A stretch of 38,956 bases of DNA from Deltaproteobacteria bacterium (GTDB taxonomy: Bacteria; Desulfobacterota; Desulfobulbia; Desulfobulbales; Desulfobulbaceae): the NCBI GenBank assembly GCA_013151365.1, contig JAADIK010000021.1:1-38956 (forward strand), read 5' to 3'. Below, one piece after another: positions 18,665-27,398 of the stretch (position 1 is the stretch's first letter; each line of letters begins with the position of its first letter). Under the pieces are notes generated by a model that was not told the DNA's origin, did not search any database, and saw only the letters and a program-made list of their open reading frames with translations. The translations under genes and the position numbers were made by a program.

Positions 18665-19880
18665 AGGTCAGGGCCTCGGCCGGTCGGATCTTTGACGCCT
18701 TCCAGGAAGGGTACAGGGTGGCAGCCAGGGTAATGAGTACCGCCGATACGGCAATGATGGTGACATCGCTCGGCACCACCTGGATGGGCAGGGTGGACAT
18801 GGGATAGACGTTACGGGGCAGTTCGATTAATTTGTAGCGTTTGAGGAAGGCGCAGAGGCCGAGGCCGCCCATAACTCCGAGCAGGGTGCCGGTCAGGCCG
18901 ATTACCGCGCCCTGGTAAAAGAAGATGCGCATGATGGACCCGGTTGTCGCGCCCATTGATTTGAGAATGGCAATGTCGCGGGTTTTTTCCATAACCACCA
19001 TGACCAGCGCGCTGATAATGTTGAGCGCGGCCACCAGGATAATCAGGTCAAGGGCGATGAAAATACCGGTTTTCTCCAGTTTGAGCGCGGCAAAGAGATT
19101 CCGGTTGATCTGCATCCAGTCGCGGACCGAATAGCCCCGGCCAAGCTGTTTCCTGATTCTGGCGGCGATGTTGCCCGCCTGGTCGATATCGGTGACCCGC
19201 ACCTCGAGCCCGTCCACCCCGCGCGTCATGCCGGTCAGGCTGCGGGCCGTGTTCAGGCTGATAAAGGCCAGGGTCGAGTCATACTCGAACATTCCGGTTT
19301 CAAAGATGCCGATGACTTTGCAGGTGCGGATCATGGGGAGGATGCCCATGGGCGAGAGCGGGCCGTTCGGCGATATAAGCCTGATCCTGCTGCCCCGGCC
19401 GACGTCGAGCTGCCTGGCCAGTTCCCGGCCGAGAACGATCCCGGGGCGGCCCTTGGTCCGGTCCAGGTTTTTCAGGCGGCCGGCCTTCATATCCTTGCCG
19501 ATATTGATGACCCGCTCCGCGCTCTTGGGATCAATGCCTCGCAGGACCACGCCGGTGGAGTTATGGTTGGAGGTGATCAGGGCCTGGCCGTAAATATACG
19601 GGGCCGCCGCCGCCACCCCTTTTATCTTTTCCACCCGGCGGACCAATTCTTCCGGATCGTCGATATTGCCGCCATATCGCTGGACCAGGATGTGGGCATT
19701 GATGCCGATGATCTGGTCACGCAGACCTTCGGTGAAACCGGTGTACACCGCCAGCACCACGATGAGCGCCAGTACCCCGACCGCCACCCCGACAACCGAG
19801 ATCAGGGAGATCAGGGAGACGAATTTCTGCTTGCGTTTGGCCCGAAGATACCGGCGGCTGACAAACCATTCAAATGACAT
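18657..19880 (-). CDS. lolC: Lipoprotein-releasing permease LolC/LolE type
   Basis: This 407-residue permease has the N-terminal signature MSFEWFVSRRYLRAKRKQKFVS, one membrane helix (about 23-45), a large periplasmic MacB-like domain (about 46-265) and three C-terminal helices of the FtsX domain (about 270-405). LVMVVMEKTRDIAILKSMGA is the coupling helix that meets LolD. Single-permease genomes use one protein (often called LolF) for both LolC and LolE; only one is present here. It overlaps lolD by 8 bp. The ATG at 19880 has no clear ribosome site, but the N-terminus matches the family well. The upstream DNA holds a partial MITE (19941-20056). Confidence 0.92.
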   Translation of the reverse strand: MSFEWFVSRRYLRAKRKQKFVSLISLISVVGVAVGVLALIVVLAVYTGFTEGLRDQIIGINAHILVQRYGGNIDDPEELVRRVEKIKGVAAAAPYIYGQALITSNHNSTGVVLRGIDPKSAERVINIGKDMKAGRLKNLDRTKGRPGIVLGRELARQLDVGRGSRIRLISPNGPLSPMGILPMIRTCKVIGIFETGMFEYDSTLAFISLNTARSLTGMTRGVDGLEVRVTDIDQAGNIAARIRKQLGRGYSVRDWMQINRNLFAALKLEKTGIFIALDLIILVAALNIISALVMVVMEKTRDIAILKSMGATTGSIMRIFFYQGAVIGLTGTLLGVMGGLGLCAFLKRYKLIELPRNVYPMSTLPIQVVPSDVTIIAVSAVLITLAATLYPSWKASKIRPAEALTYE

Positions 19881-19940
19881 GGAGGTTAGCGTTAAATCCC
19901 TGGAAAATTATTCAACTTTTTTGTGGCGGCAAAATTTGTT

Positions 19941-20056
19941 CCCCCTGCGGGGCGCTCGATAACAGCGCATCTGCCGCGTTGGCAACCGGTTGATATCGCA
20001 GCATGATAACATCGTTGCCGCCCTGCGTCCGCACCGTTCTCGAATGCTCACGGATT
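19941..20056 (+). repeat. Right half of a MITE-like element (copy M3a)
   Basis: This stretch matches the right half of the full copy at 36002-36219: it starts at CCCCCTGCGGGGCG and shares GATAACxGCGCATCTGC, GCGTTGGCAAC, GTTGATATC and GCACCGTTCTCGAA. It ends with TGCTCACGGATTTTGG, a decayed terminal repeat. The left half is missing here and a left half occurs 276 bp downstream (20332-20440). Confidence 0.75.
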
Positions 20057-20331
20057 TTGGCGGCAGGAAAACAAGGTTGTTGCCGAATGTACCCTTTCAC
20101 TCTCAAAGTGTCCACAGAGGAATTGAGCAGCTCGCTTTTTTGCCGTCGGCCGGCGCCCCGGCAGACGATATATCTTTATCGCGTAAATTAAATATGTTAA
20201 GAATCCTGGAAATTCGGAAAACGGGAAACTTCGGCTTTTTTGCCTTGGGGCCGGTCGCAATAATGATGCAAGTCCGGGGTCGGTGTTATTGAAACACCTA
20301 ATCCGCGGTACTTCCCTGTCTCGGTAATCCT
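20057..20331. other. Gene-free DNA between two MITE halves
   Basis: About 275 bp with no supported gene, RNA or terminator. It lies between the two halves of a MITE-like sequence and upstream of both lolC (minus) and kdsB (plus), so it is part of a 630-bp divergent intergenic region. A promoter for lolC could not be placed with confidence. Confidence 0.4.
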
Positions 20332-20440
20332 CCCGGATTCGTGTCGGCTGGAGGCAATAATCTATGCAATATCTGGAATTTATTGCATTATCGTTGAATA
20401 GGCGCATTCTCCGGTCTTGGCCGTACCGCCCTGCGGGGCG
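20332..20440 (+). repeat. Left half of a MITE-like element (copy M3b)
   Basis: This stretch matches the left half of the full 36-kb copy: GGATTCGTGTCGGCT (end region), ATGCAATATCTGGAATTTATTG (one mismatch in most positions), GCATTCTCCGGTCT, and a stop at GCCCTGCGGGGCG. It breaks off at the same GC hairpin where M3a begins. Confidence 0.75.
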
Positions 20441-20451
20441 GATTTGTCCGG

Positions 20452-20480
20452 TTGCTATTTCGACGCCGTAAATGTAAAAT
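20452..20480 (+). promoter_or_regulatory. Predicted sigma-70 promoter of kdsB
   Basis: TTGCTA (20452-20457) and TAAAAT (20475-20480) are separated by exactly 17 bp, giving a start near 20487 and a ~25-nt leader to the kdsB ATG. Matches to consensus are 4/6 and 5/6. Confidence 0.5.
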
Positions 20481-20510
20481 AAGAGATCAATTAAATTCAA
20501 AGAGAGGGAG

Positions 20511-21272
20511 ATGGAAGAGAAGACAAAAGTGGTGGCCATCATTCCGGCGCGCTACCATTCCAACCGTTTTGAAGGCAAGCCCCTGGCCCCTATCCTGGGC
20601 AAATCCATGATCCAGCATGTCGTGGAACGGGCAACGGGCCTGGATCTGCTTTCCCGGGTTGTCGTGGCCACGGATGATGAGCGGATAGCCGATGCCGTCC
20701 GGTCCTTTGGCGGCGAGGTGGTGATGACCCGCGCCGACCATGTTTCCGGCACCGACCGGCTGGCCGAGGCGGCCGAACGGCTGGGCATCTCCGAGCATGA
20801 CGTGGTTGTCAATATCCAGGGCGACCAGCCGCTTTTCCCGGCCGAGATCGTGGAACAGGTGGCCCGGCCGTTGCTGGACGACCCGGCCCTGCCCATGTCG
20901 ACCTTGATTTACAAGATTGTCAGGCCCGAAGAGATTCATGATCCCAATCACGTCAAAACGGTATTTGACCGTCATGGAAACGCCTTGTATTTTTCCCGGT
21001 CCGCGATTCCCTTTCAACGGAATCCGGAAGAAAAGATCAGTCCGACATACTACAAGCATCTCGGTTTTTACGCCTACCGCAAAGGATTTCTGTTGACCTT
21101 TGTCGGCCTGCCCGAGGGGGAATGGGAGCATTTTGAAAAGCTTGAACAGCTTCGGGCCCTGGAATACGGCTACGCCATCCGGGTGGTGCTGACCGAGCAC
21201 GATTCCATTGAGGTCGATACGCCGAAAGACATTGAACGGGTCGAAAAGTTTCTGCTGTCGCAGGGCAGCTAA
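20511..21272 (+). CDS. kdsB: 3-deoxy-manno-octulosonate cytidylyltransferase (CMP-KDO synthetase)
   Basis: This 253-residue enzyme activates KDO with CTP to CMP-KDO for the lipopolysaccharide inner core, in the cytoplasm. Its length is standard. Motifs: VAIIPARYHSNRFEGKPLAPI (CTP loop with catalytic Arg/Lys), VVATDDERI, the base-binding VNIQGDQP, HLGFYAYRKGFL, EKLEQLRALE and the closing metal-aspartate motif IEVDTPKDIERVE. The ATG at 20511 follows a purine-rich GAGAGGGAG. Its presence shows that the host makes LPS. It is flanked on both sides by MITE fragments (ending 20440, and 21324-21342). Confidence 0.96.
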   Translation: MEEKTKVVAIIPARYHSNRFEGKPLAPILGKSMIQHVVERATGLDLLSRVVVATDDERIADAVRSFGGEVVMTRADHVSGTDRLAEAAERLGISEHDVVVNIQGDQPLFPAEIVEQVARPLLDDPALPMSTLIYKIVRPEEIHDPNHVKTVFDRHGNALYFSRSAIPFQRNPEEKISPTYYKHLGFYAYRKGFLLTFVGLPEGEWEHFEKLEQLRALEYGYAIRVVLTEHDSIEVDTPKDIERVEKFLLSQGS

Positions 21273-21323
21273 CCAGGTGCGAGACCGCACGCAGCCCGAC
21301 GAACGAATCCAAGGCACGAGTAA

Positions 21324-21342
21324 AACGCTCACGGATTCAGGG
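21324..21342 (+). repeat. Isolated MITE terminal repeat (copy M4)
   Basis: AACGCTCACGGATTCAGG is the right-end sequence of the MITE-like family. No matching left end is recognisable in the kdsB-mdh gap, so this is an end-only remnant, 75 bp before mdh. Confidence 0.5.
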
Positions 21343-21385
21343 AAATTTCCACGGACACCGGGCTTCGTCCGATAATATTTCTATA

Positions 21386-21403
21386 TTAAGTCACTTAAGT
21401 CAC
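21386..21403 (+). repeat. Perfect tandem 9-bp repeat before mdh
   Basis: TTAAGTCAC occurs twice without a gap, ending 14 bp before the mdh ATG and just ahead of the AGAGGAGAG ribosome site. It contains the palindrome ACTTAAGT. It may be a regulator site over the promoter or start region; no function is known. Confidence 0.45.
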
Positions 21404-21417
21404 AAAAAGAGGAGAGC

Positions 21418-22344
21418 ATGAAAAATAAAATAACCATAATCGGCGCCGGGAATGTCGGCGCCACCGCGGCGCACTGGGCCCTGGTCCGCAAGCTCGGCAA
21501 TGTCGTGCTGCTTGATGTCATGGAAGGTATTCCCCAGGGCAAGGCCCTGGATCTCTGGGAGTCGGGCCCCTTGCACGGTTTTGCCGGTATGGTCCGGGGT
21601 TCCAACGATTATGCGGACACCGCCGGTTCCGACGTGGTGATCATCACCGCCGGCCTGGCCCGCAAGCCCGGCATGTCCCGGGATGACCTGCTGTCCAAAA
21701 ACGTGGCCATCGTCAAATCATGCGCCGAGGAGGCGGTCAGGCATTCGCCCGACTGTTTCATGATCGTGGTGACCAACCCCATCGATGCCATGGTGCATAC
21801 GGCCTTCAAGGCCGGCGGTCTGGCCCGGCACCGTATCGTCGGCATGGCCGGCGTCCTTGATTCCGCCCGCTACCGAACCTTTCTGGCCGAGGCCATCGGC
21901 GTGGCGCCCCAGGATGTCTATGCGCCGGTCATGGGTATTCACGGCGACAACATGCTGCCCCTTGTTCGTCTGGCCAACGTGGCCGGGGTGCCGGTTACCG
22001 ATCTCCTGCCGGCGGCCGAGATTGAAGAGATAGTCAAGCGGACGCAGATGGGCGGGATTGAAATCGTCAATCATCTCAAAACCGGCAGTGCTTTTTATAC
22101 CCCCGGTCTCGCCGCCGTCGAGATGGCGGAGGCCGTGTTGAATGATACCCGCCGGGTTCTGCCCTGCGCCGCCTATCTTGAAGGCGAGTTCGGGATATCC
22201 GGCTGTTTCCTCGGCGTTCCGGTGGTCCTGGGCGCCGGCGGCGTTGAGCGGATTCTCGAGTTTGCCCTGACCGATGCCGAACGGGCCGCCCTGGAGTTGT
22301 CCGTCCAGGCCGTATCAAAACAGACGGCGGCCACGGGCCTGTAG
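21418..22344 (+). CDS. mdh: Malate dehydrogenase, LDH-like (type 3)
   Basis: This 308-residue NAD-dependent enzyme interconverts malate and oxaloacetate. It belongs to the LDH-like malate dehydrogenases (about 310 aa). It has the Rossmann loop IGAGNVGA, the substrate loop LARKPGMSRDDLL whose arginines select a dicarboxylate, VTNPIDAMVH, MAGVLDSARYR with the catalytic aspartate, and the catalytic histidine in MGIHGDNMLPL (usually GGHGD). The start is firm: AAGAGGAGAG lies two bases before the ATG. The YvcK-like gene follows after 12 bp, so the two are probably co-transcribed. It is the first gene of a plus-strand series that runs to 31439 with only short gaps or overlaps. Confidence 0.95.
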   Translation: MKNKITIIGAGNVGATAAHWALVRKLGNVVLLDVMEGIPQGKALDLWESGPLHGFAGMVRGSNDYADTAGSDVVIITAGLARKPGMSRDDLLSKNVAIVKSCAEEAVRHSPDCFMIVVTNPIDAMVHTAFKAGGLARHRIVGMAGVLDSARYRTFLAEAIGVAPQDVYAPVMGIHGDNMLPLVRLANVAGVPVTDLLPAAEIEEIVKRTQMGGIEIVNHLKTGSAFYTPGLAAVEMAEAVLNDTRRVLPCAAYLEGEFGISGCFLGVPVVLGAGGVERILEFALTDAERAALELSVQAVSKQTAATGL

Positions 22345-22356
22345 AATCCGGGGATT

Positions 22357-24714
22357 ATGGAGAGGGACTCAGGAAAAAAGGTTTTGGCGCAGGTTTTGGA
22401 AACCCTGGCCGGGCGAAACCTGTCATTGCTTGATTTTCTGCCTGACGGCAGCCTGGCGGAAAAAATGATCAGCCTGGTGCTGAGCGGGCCGCCTCCCAGT
22501 CCGTCCTCCAGGCTGACCAACCTGTTCCGGGAATTTTTGCCGCGGTTTTCCGAGGTCGATACCCGTGATCTCAAGGTCGTGATATTCGGCGGCGGTACGG
22601 GCCTTTCCAATATCATCGGCGGCGATTCCCGGCAGGCTGACTGGTGCGCAGCGCCCTTTACCGGGCTCAAGGAGATCTTTCCCCACATCAACAGCATCGT
22701 CTGTGTGACCGACGACGGCGGTTCATCGGGCGAACTGCTCAAGGAGCTGCCCCTGGTAGCCCTGGGTGACCTGCGACATGTTCTGCTTGCCTCCATCCGC
22801 CGGGAGAAAATAAAAGACCGCTATGACCTGGACGATGCCGGCGCCCTCCGGCTCGCCGGTCGGCTGCACTCGATTTTCAATTACCGCTTTACCGGCCGAC
22901 CCGGTTCAGCCGACGAAATGCTTACCGCCGCCGGTCTCGGTCCGGGCCGGTTGCCGCCGCCGCTGGACCTGTTCCTCCGTGAACTGGCCGGCCGGCTGTT
23001 TGCCGACCGCCGCCTGGCTCCCACCCTTGACCGTCCGCAATGCCTGGGGAATTTGCTCCTGGCCAGCGCCATTTACGAGCACCTCGATCCCGCCGCAAGT
23101 AATATCGAGCTGGCGGCTGATGACCAGGCAATCGACGATGCCACCATTCGCGGCCTGGCCGCGCTGTCGTCCCGCCTCGGCGCGCCGGCCCGGGCGGTTC
23201 TGCCCTGTACCGCCACCCCCGCCCAGTTGCAGATCCTGTACGGCAACGGGGTGCTGGCGACCGGCGAGTATAAATCCGGCCATGCCCGGCGGGGTTATCC
23301 GGTTGACCGGGTAATCGTCAGATTTTTCCGGCCTCCCCGTTTGCCGCCCCCGGTCAGCCAGGTCATCGATGAGGCGGATATTATAATCTTTGCGCCCGGC
23401 AGTCTCTACTCTTCCGTTGTCCCCATTCTGCAGGTCCCCGGTCTGGCCGAAAAGGTCAGGGCGAATGACCGGGCCTTGAAACTGCTGGTTGCCAATATCT
23501 GGGTCCAGAAAGGGGAAACCGATGCCGCCCGTGACGCGCCGGAGCGCAAGTTTCATGTCTCCGATCTCATCCGGGCCTATGCCCGGAACATCCCGGGCGG
23601 GGTCGAGAAACTGTTTTCTCACATCCTGGCCCTGGGGCTCGGAGATATCCCGGGCTCGGTCCTGCGGAACTATGCGCTGGAAGATAAGGAGCCTATCTAC
23701 CTGGACCGGCAGCCCTTGCGCGAGATGGGGTTCGAACCGGTGGAGGCCTGCATTTTTTCCAAGGAAATGCTTTCCCGGCGCCGGGTTATCCAGCACGATC
23801 CCGATGCCCTGGCCATGTCGATTCGAACACTTTGGAATCTGAACGTCCATGGCCTGCTTGCCCCGAATCCCCAGGGTACAACCAGCCCCGGCCCGGAGAA
23901 AATCGGCCCCCTTGTCCGGGACGACCTGGTCTTTCCCTGTCAACGCTACCAGTCGATCAGGGCCTGGCTCCGGGGGCTCACCTGGCGACAGATTACCGGC
24001 CGGGCCGGACTGACGCAGTCTCTGCCCGGGGAGGAGCGGTTACGGCTGTTTGAACGCGTCGCCGAGGTGATCTGGCACCACCATGATATTCTGCTGCAGC
24101 ACCTGCAACTCGTGCGGGGCATCATCCTGGTGGATTCCGCCCACTGGCGGCGCTGCCAGCAGTGGGACAATGTCTTTTCCTTTTATGACCCGTTGAACGG
24201 TTGTATTACGATCCGCCGGGACCAGCTTGAAGACCCCGGCCACTTTGAAATGGCCTTTCTCGTGGCCCTTGGCGAGTCGCTGCTCGGCAATTATGCCCGG
24301 GAGAAACGGATGGCGGATATTCACGCCGAAGGAGAGATTGTCGGCCGGGTTTTCCGGCTGACCCTGAGAGAGCCCCGGGACTGCAACAGTTTCCTGGCGG
24401 GCGGCGAGCTGAAAACGTATCTGCAGCTCGCCCGCATGCGCGTCTCGCAAGACAATCCGCTGCTCTATACCCGGCTGGTGAACGGTGAAGAGGGGTTTAC
24501 GCCGCCGGGACTTCTGTTCGGCCTCTTCTATGCCTGGTACCTGGATAACAGGTTCGCCGGTCATATCGAGTATAAGATGTCAATTCTGCGTAACAAGGTT
24601 TCGGACCTGATCCCTGAACAGGTCCGGATCGTCGGCCGCCGGAACGGCCTCACCCGGTTTTTCCGCGAAACGGTGTTCCGGCACCGATGCGCCGTAACCG
24701 AGAACCGGCCATAA
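22357..24714 (+). CDS. YvcK/CofD-family protein with an extra C-terminal domain
   Basis: This 785-residue protein is about twice the usual YvcK size (about 320-450). Residues about 74-500 form the CofD-like Rossmann domain: VVIFGGGTGLSNI, VTDDGGSSGELLKEL, ALGDLRHVLLA, then FAPGSLYSSVVPIL and VANIWVQKGETD. YvcK binds UDP-sugars and controls gluconeogenic growth and cell-wall balance in Gram-positives; CofD itself makes coenzyme F420. Residues 1-73 and about 530-785 match nothing I recognise. The C-terminal part holds HHHDILLQHLQLV, a segment like a decayed peptidase or RelA-like helix, and DCNSFLAGGELKTYLQLARM. The ATG follows GGGGATT. Coupling to mdh supports a role in central carbon control, but this is an inference. 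Confidence 0.8.
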   Translation: MERDSGKKVLAQVLETLAGRNLSLLDFLPDGSLAEKMISLVLSGPPPSPSSRLTNLFREFLPRFSEVDTRDLKVVIFGGGTGLSNIIGGDSRQADWCAAPFTGLKEIFPHINSIVCVTDDGGSSGELLKELPLVALGDLRHVLLASIRREKIKDRYDLDDAGALRLAGRLHSIFNYRFTGRPGSADEMLTAAGLGPGRLPPPLDLFLRELAGRLFADRRLAPTLDRPQCLGNLLLASAIYEHLDPAASNIELAADDQAIDDATIRGLAALSSRLGAPARAVLPCTATPAQLQILYGNGVLATGEYKSGHARRGYPVDRVIVRFFRPPRLPPPVSQVIDEADIIIFAPGSLYSSVVPILQVPGLAEKVRANDRALKLLVANIWVQKGETDAARDAPERKFHVSDLIRAYARNIPGGVEKLFSHILALGLGDIPGSVLRNYALEDKEPIYLDRQPLREMGFEPVEACIFSKEMLSRRRVIQHDPDALAMSIRTLWNLNVHGLLAPNPQGTTSPGPEKIGPLVRDDLVFPCQRYQSIRAWLRGLTWRQITGRAGLTQSLPGEERLRLFERVAEVIWHHHDILLQHLQLVRGIILVDSAHWRRCQQWDNVFSFYDPLNGCITIRRDQLEDPGHFEMAFLVALGESLLGNYAREKRMADIHAEGEIVGRVFRLTLREPRDCNSFLAGGELKTYLQLARMRVSQDNPLLYTRLVNGEEGFTPPGLLFGLFYAWYLDNRFAGHIEYKMSILRNKVSDLIPEQVRIVGRRNGLTRFFRETVFRHRCAVTENRP

Positions 24715-24719
24715 TCGTT

Positions 24720-27398
24720 ATGCAGATTCGAACCAAGACCATTCTGTCAATGCTGGCCGTCATCCTGGTGCTGTCCGGCGGTTATCTTTATATTTTTATC
24801 CACCAGCAGCAGGAAAACCGGCAGTTGATTATCAACGGCAATAAAATCAGGGCGAGGACCCTGATTACCACGGTTGCCGATCGCCTCAACCAGCAGTACC
24901 GGGGCCGTATCCAGGGTTTAATCTATTCCCGCCGCGATATTGTCCAGCTTTTCGCCGATCGTGAACGGCACCGGCTGTTCAAGGCGATCCTCCCGGTCTT
25001 CAAGCAGCTCCGGCGGGAAGACGGGTATTTCTCTCACATTAATTTTGTCCTGCCGGATAATTCGCTCTTCCTGCAGATAGATAAACCGGGGCAAAGTGAA
25101 GAAGGGTGTGCCTGCTTCCCCAAGGTGACCGACGGTGCTGGTGGTCCCAGGATGTCAAGCGGTTTTGAAGATGACTGCTACGGCCTTGATTTTTTTATTG
25201 TCCAGCCGGTTTTCGAGCGGAAAAAGTATATCGGCAGCATGAGTTTCGGCATCAGGGTCGACGAGTTTCTCGACGCGCTCCGGGATAAACTTGATCTGCC
25301 GGTGGCCCTGCTTCTGACCGGCGCCCGGATTGACAAGGATGCCTTGAAAGACCATGCCGCTCTCCCGGTCGACGGGGGGATGATCTATGCCTACAATGAT
25401 TCTTTTTTTTCCGCAAATGCGCAACGGCTGCATATTCGCAATGAAAATCAGACCATGGACACCGGAAATGGCGTTTACGATATTTTTACCTCGTATGTGA
25501 TAAAAAATATTCAGGGCAAAGAGATCGGCCGGATCATCCTGGCCCTGGATGTGACCAACTTCGTTGAATCCCAGCACCGTGATCTGTTCAGATTGATTGT
25601 GATCACCCTGGCACTGCTTGTTGTTGCCACCTTGATCCTCTATTTCAATTTTAACACGATCCTCGGCCGGATCGGGGAGCTCAACGACAGGCTGCGCGGA
25701 AAAAATGAAGAGCTGCGCAAGGCGGGCGAGCAGCTTGAGGCCCTGGTCGAGAAGAGGACGGCGGAACTCGAAGAGACAAACCGTCATCTCAAAGAGGAGG
25801 TGCGGCGACGGCAGGAGGCCAACCGGGCGCTCCATTGTTCGGTTCATGAGTGGCAAAGCACTTTTGACGCCATCAGCGATCCGGTCACGATCCTTGATCA
25901 GGACATGGTTATCGTCGTCGCCAACAAGGCGGCTCACGAGTTGTTGAGCCCGGACGGCGAGGAGGTGGTGGGCCGGAAATGTTACGCCTTGTTTGCCGCC
26001 GGTTCGGAGCCGTGCCGCAACTGCCCGGCCGCCGCCGCGTCTTACGACGGCACCACCCATGAACAGAAAATGGAGCACAACTATCTCGGCAAAACCTTCC
26101 TCGTCTCCTGCTCCCCTGTTGTTGACGGCAAGGAAATCCTGGGTTTTGTCCATACGGCAAGAGATATCACCCAGGAAAAAAACCTGAAAAAGCAGTTGAT
26201 CCAGGCCCAGAAAATGGAAGCCATCGCCACGCTTGCCGGCGGTATCGCCCACGATTTCAATAACATCCTCGGGGCGATCCTCGGCAATGCCGACCTGCTC
26301 CTGTACCGTATCCCCCCGCCCCGGCAGGATAAGAACGGCGCCCCTGCCGGCGACCCCGGGATCACCCTGCAGGATGTCCGGGTGAATCTGCAGGCGATCA
26401 AAAAGGCGGGCAACCGGGCCAAGGAGCTGGTCAGCCAGATCCTCACCTTCAGCCGGCAGACCCAGACGCAGCGCCGCAATGTCCTGGTTACCCCGGTCAT
26501 CAAGGAGGCGATTAAGCTCCTGCGCGCCTCCCTGCCGGCCAACATCGAGATCAACTTCAGCGTGGATAAGGATATCGACCATATCTATGCCGACCTGACC
26601 AGGGTGCACCAGGTTTTCATGAATCTCTGCACCAACGCGGCCCAGGCCATGAAGGAGAAAGGGGGACGGCTTGATGTCTCCCTGCGGTCGATCGAAGCGG
26701 GGCCGGAGGAGTTGAAGCGCTATCCCGAACTGCAGCCGGGCCGCTACGTGGCCCTGGCTGTTCGGGATACGGGGCACGGCATGAGCAAAGAGGTAATGAA
26801 CCGTATTTTCGATCCTTTTTTTACAACCAGGGACGTCGGCGAGGGGACCGGCATGGGGCTGGCCGTTATTCACGGCATTGTCTCCGCTCATGAAGGGGGC
26901 ATCGATGTTCAGTCCGAAAAGGGCAAGGGCTCGGTTTTTACCGTATTCTTCCCGGCGGTCCAAGAGGCAGACGTCGAGGTGAAAGACGTTGTGCTGGGGC
27001 TGCCCCGCGGCAATGAAAAAATTTTGTTTGTCGATGATAAAGAAGATATTGTAAAAATGAGCACCCGGATGTTAGAGTATCTCGGCTATCAGGTCTATGT
27101 CGCCAGAAGCGGGGACCAGGCCCTGGCCATGATCAAGGCGGAGGCGGCGGACATCGACCTCGTCATCACCGACTACTCCATGCCCGGGATAACAGGGTTG
27201 CAGCTTGCGGAGAAAATAATCAAGATCCGCAAGGATTTGCCCGTTATCCTCTGTTCCGGTTTCAGTGAAGCTGCTATCGTCGATGAGGCGAGCAAGACGA
27301 TTAACTGTAGATTCTTGCCCAAACCGCTTGATATGAATGTCCTCGCCAGGACAATCCGCGAAATTTTATCCGGTCGTGATCAGGGATGCGAGTCTTAA
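24720..27398 (+). CDS. Sensor hybrid histidine kinase with periplasmic sensor, PAS and receiver
   Basis: This is an 892-residue kinase. A membrane helix (about 5-26) is followed by an extracytoplasmic sensor of about 255 residues, probably a double-Cache-type fold, with a CACFPK and DDCYGLDFF pair of cysteine sites. A second helix lies at about 290-312, then a coiled coil and a PAS domain (about 375-490) with CYALFAAGSEPCRNCP (C421, C432, C435). The phosphoacceptor is His511 in GGIAHDFNNILGAILGN. An HATPase (NLCTNAAQAMKEKGG, DTGHGMS, GTGMGLAVIHGIVSAH) and a receiver with Asp818 (LVITDYSMPG) follow. The ATG at 24720, five bases past the upstream stop, starts just before the first helix; an ATG at 24687 overlaps the upstream gene. 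The single-domain regulator that follows overlaps this gene by 13 bp and is its likely partner. Confidence 0.92.
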   Translation: MQIRTKTILSMLAVILVLSGGYLYIFIHQQQENRQLIINGNKIRARTLITTVADRLNQQYRGRIQGLIYSRRDIVQLFADRERHRLFKAILPVFKQLRREDGYFSHINFVLPDNSLFLQIDKPGQSEEGCACFPKVTDGAGGPRMSSGFEDDCYGLDFFIVQPVFERKKYIGSMSFGIRVDEFLDALRDKLDLPVALLLTGARIDKDALKDHAALPVDGGMIYAYNDSFFSANAQRLHIRNENQTMDTGNGVYDIFTSYVIKNIQGKEIGRIILALDVTNFVESQHRDLFRLIVITLALLVVATLILYFNFNTILGRIGELNDRLRGKNEELRKAGEQLEALVEKRTAELEETNRHLKEEVRRRQEANRALHCSVHEWQSTFDAISDPVTILDQDMVIVVANKAAHELLSPDGEEVVGRKCYALFAAGSEPCRNCPAAAASYDGTTHEQKMEHNYLGKTFLVSCSPVVDGKEILGFVHTARDITQEKNLKKQLIQAQKMEAIATLAGGIAHDFNNILGAILGNADLLLYRIPPPRQDKNGAPAGDPGITLQDVRVNLQAIKKAGNRAKELVSQILTFSRQTQTQRRNVLVTPVIKEAIKLLRASLPANIEINFSVDKDIDHIYADLTRVHQVFMNLCTNAAQAMKEKGGRLDVSLRSIEAGPEELKRYPELQPGRYVALAVRDTGHGMSKEVMNRIFDPFFTTRDVGEGTGMGLAVIHGIVSAHEGGIDVQSEKGKGSVFTVFFPAVQEADVEVKDVVLGLPRGNEKILFVDDKEDIVKMSTRMLEYLGYQVYVARSGDQALAMIKAEAADIDLVITDYSMPGITGLQLAEKIIKIRKDLPVILCSGFSEAAIVDEASKTINCRFLPKPLDMNVLARTIREILSGRDQGCES

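Noticed and set aside
25155-26963. 602-codon open frame on the minus strand
   Set aside because: It is opposite the second hybrid kinase, which has full catalytic motifs.
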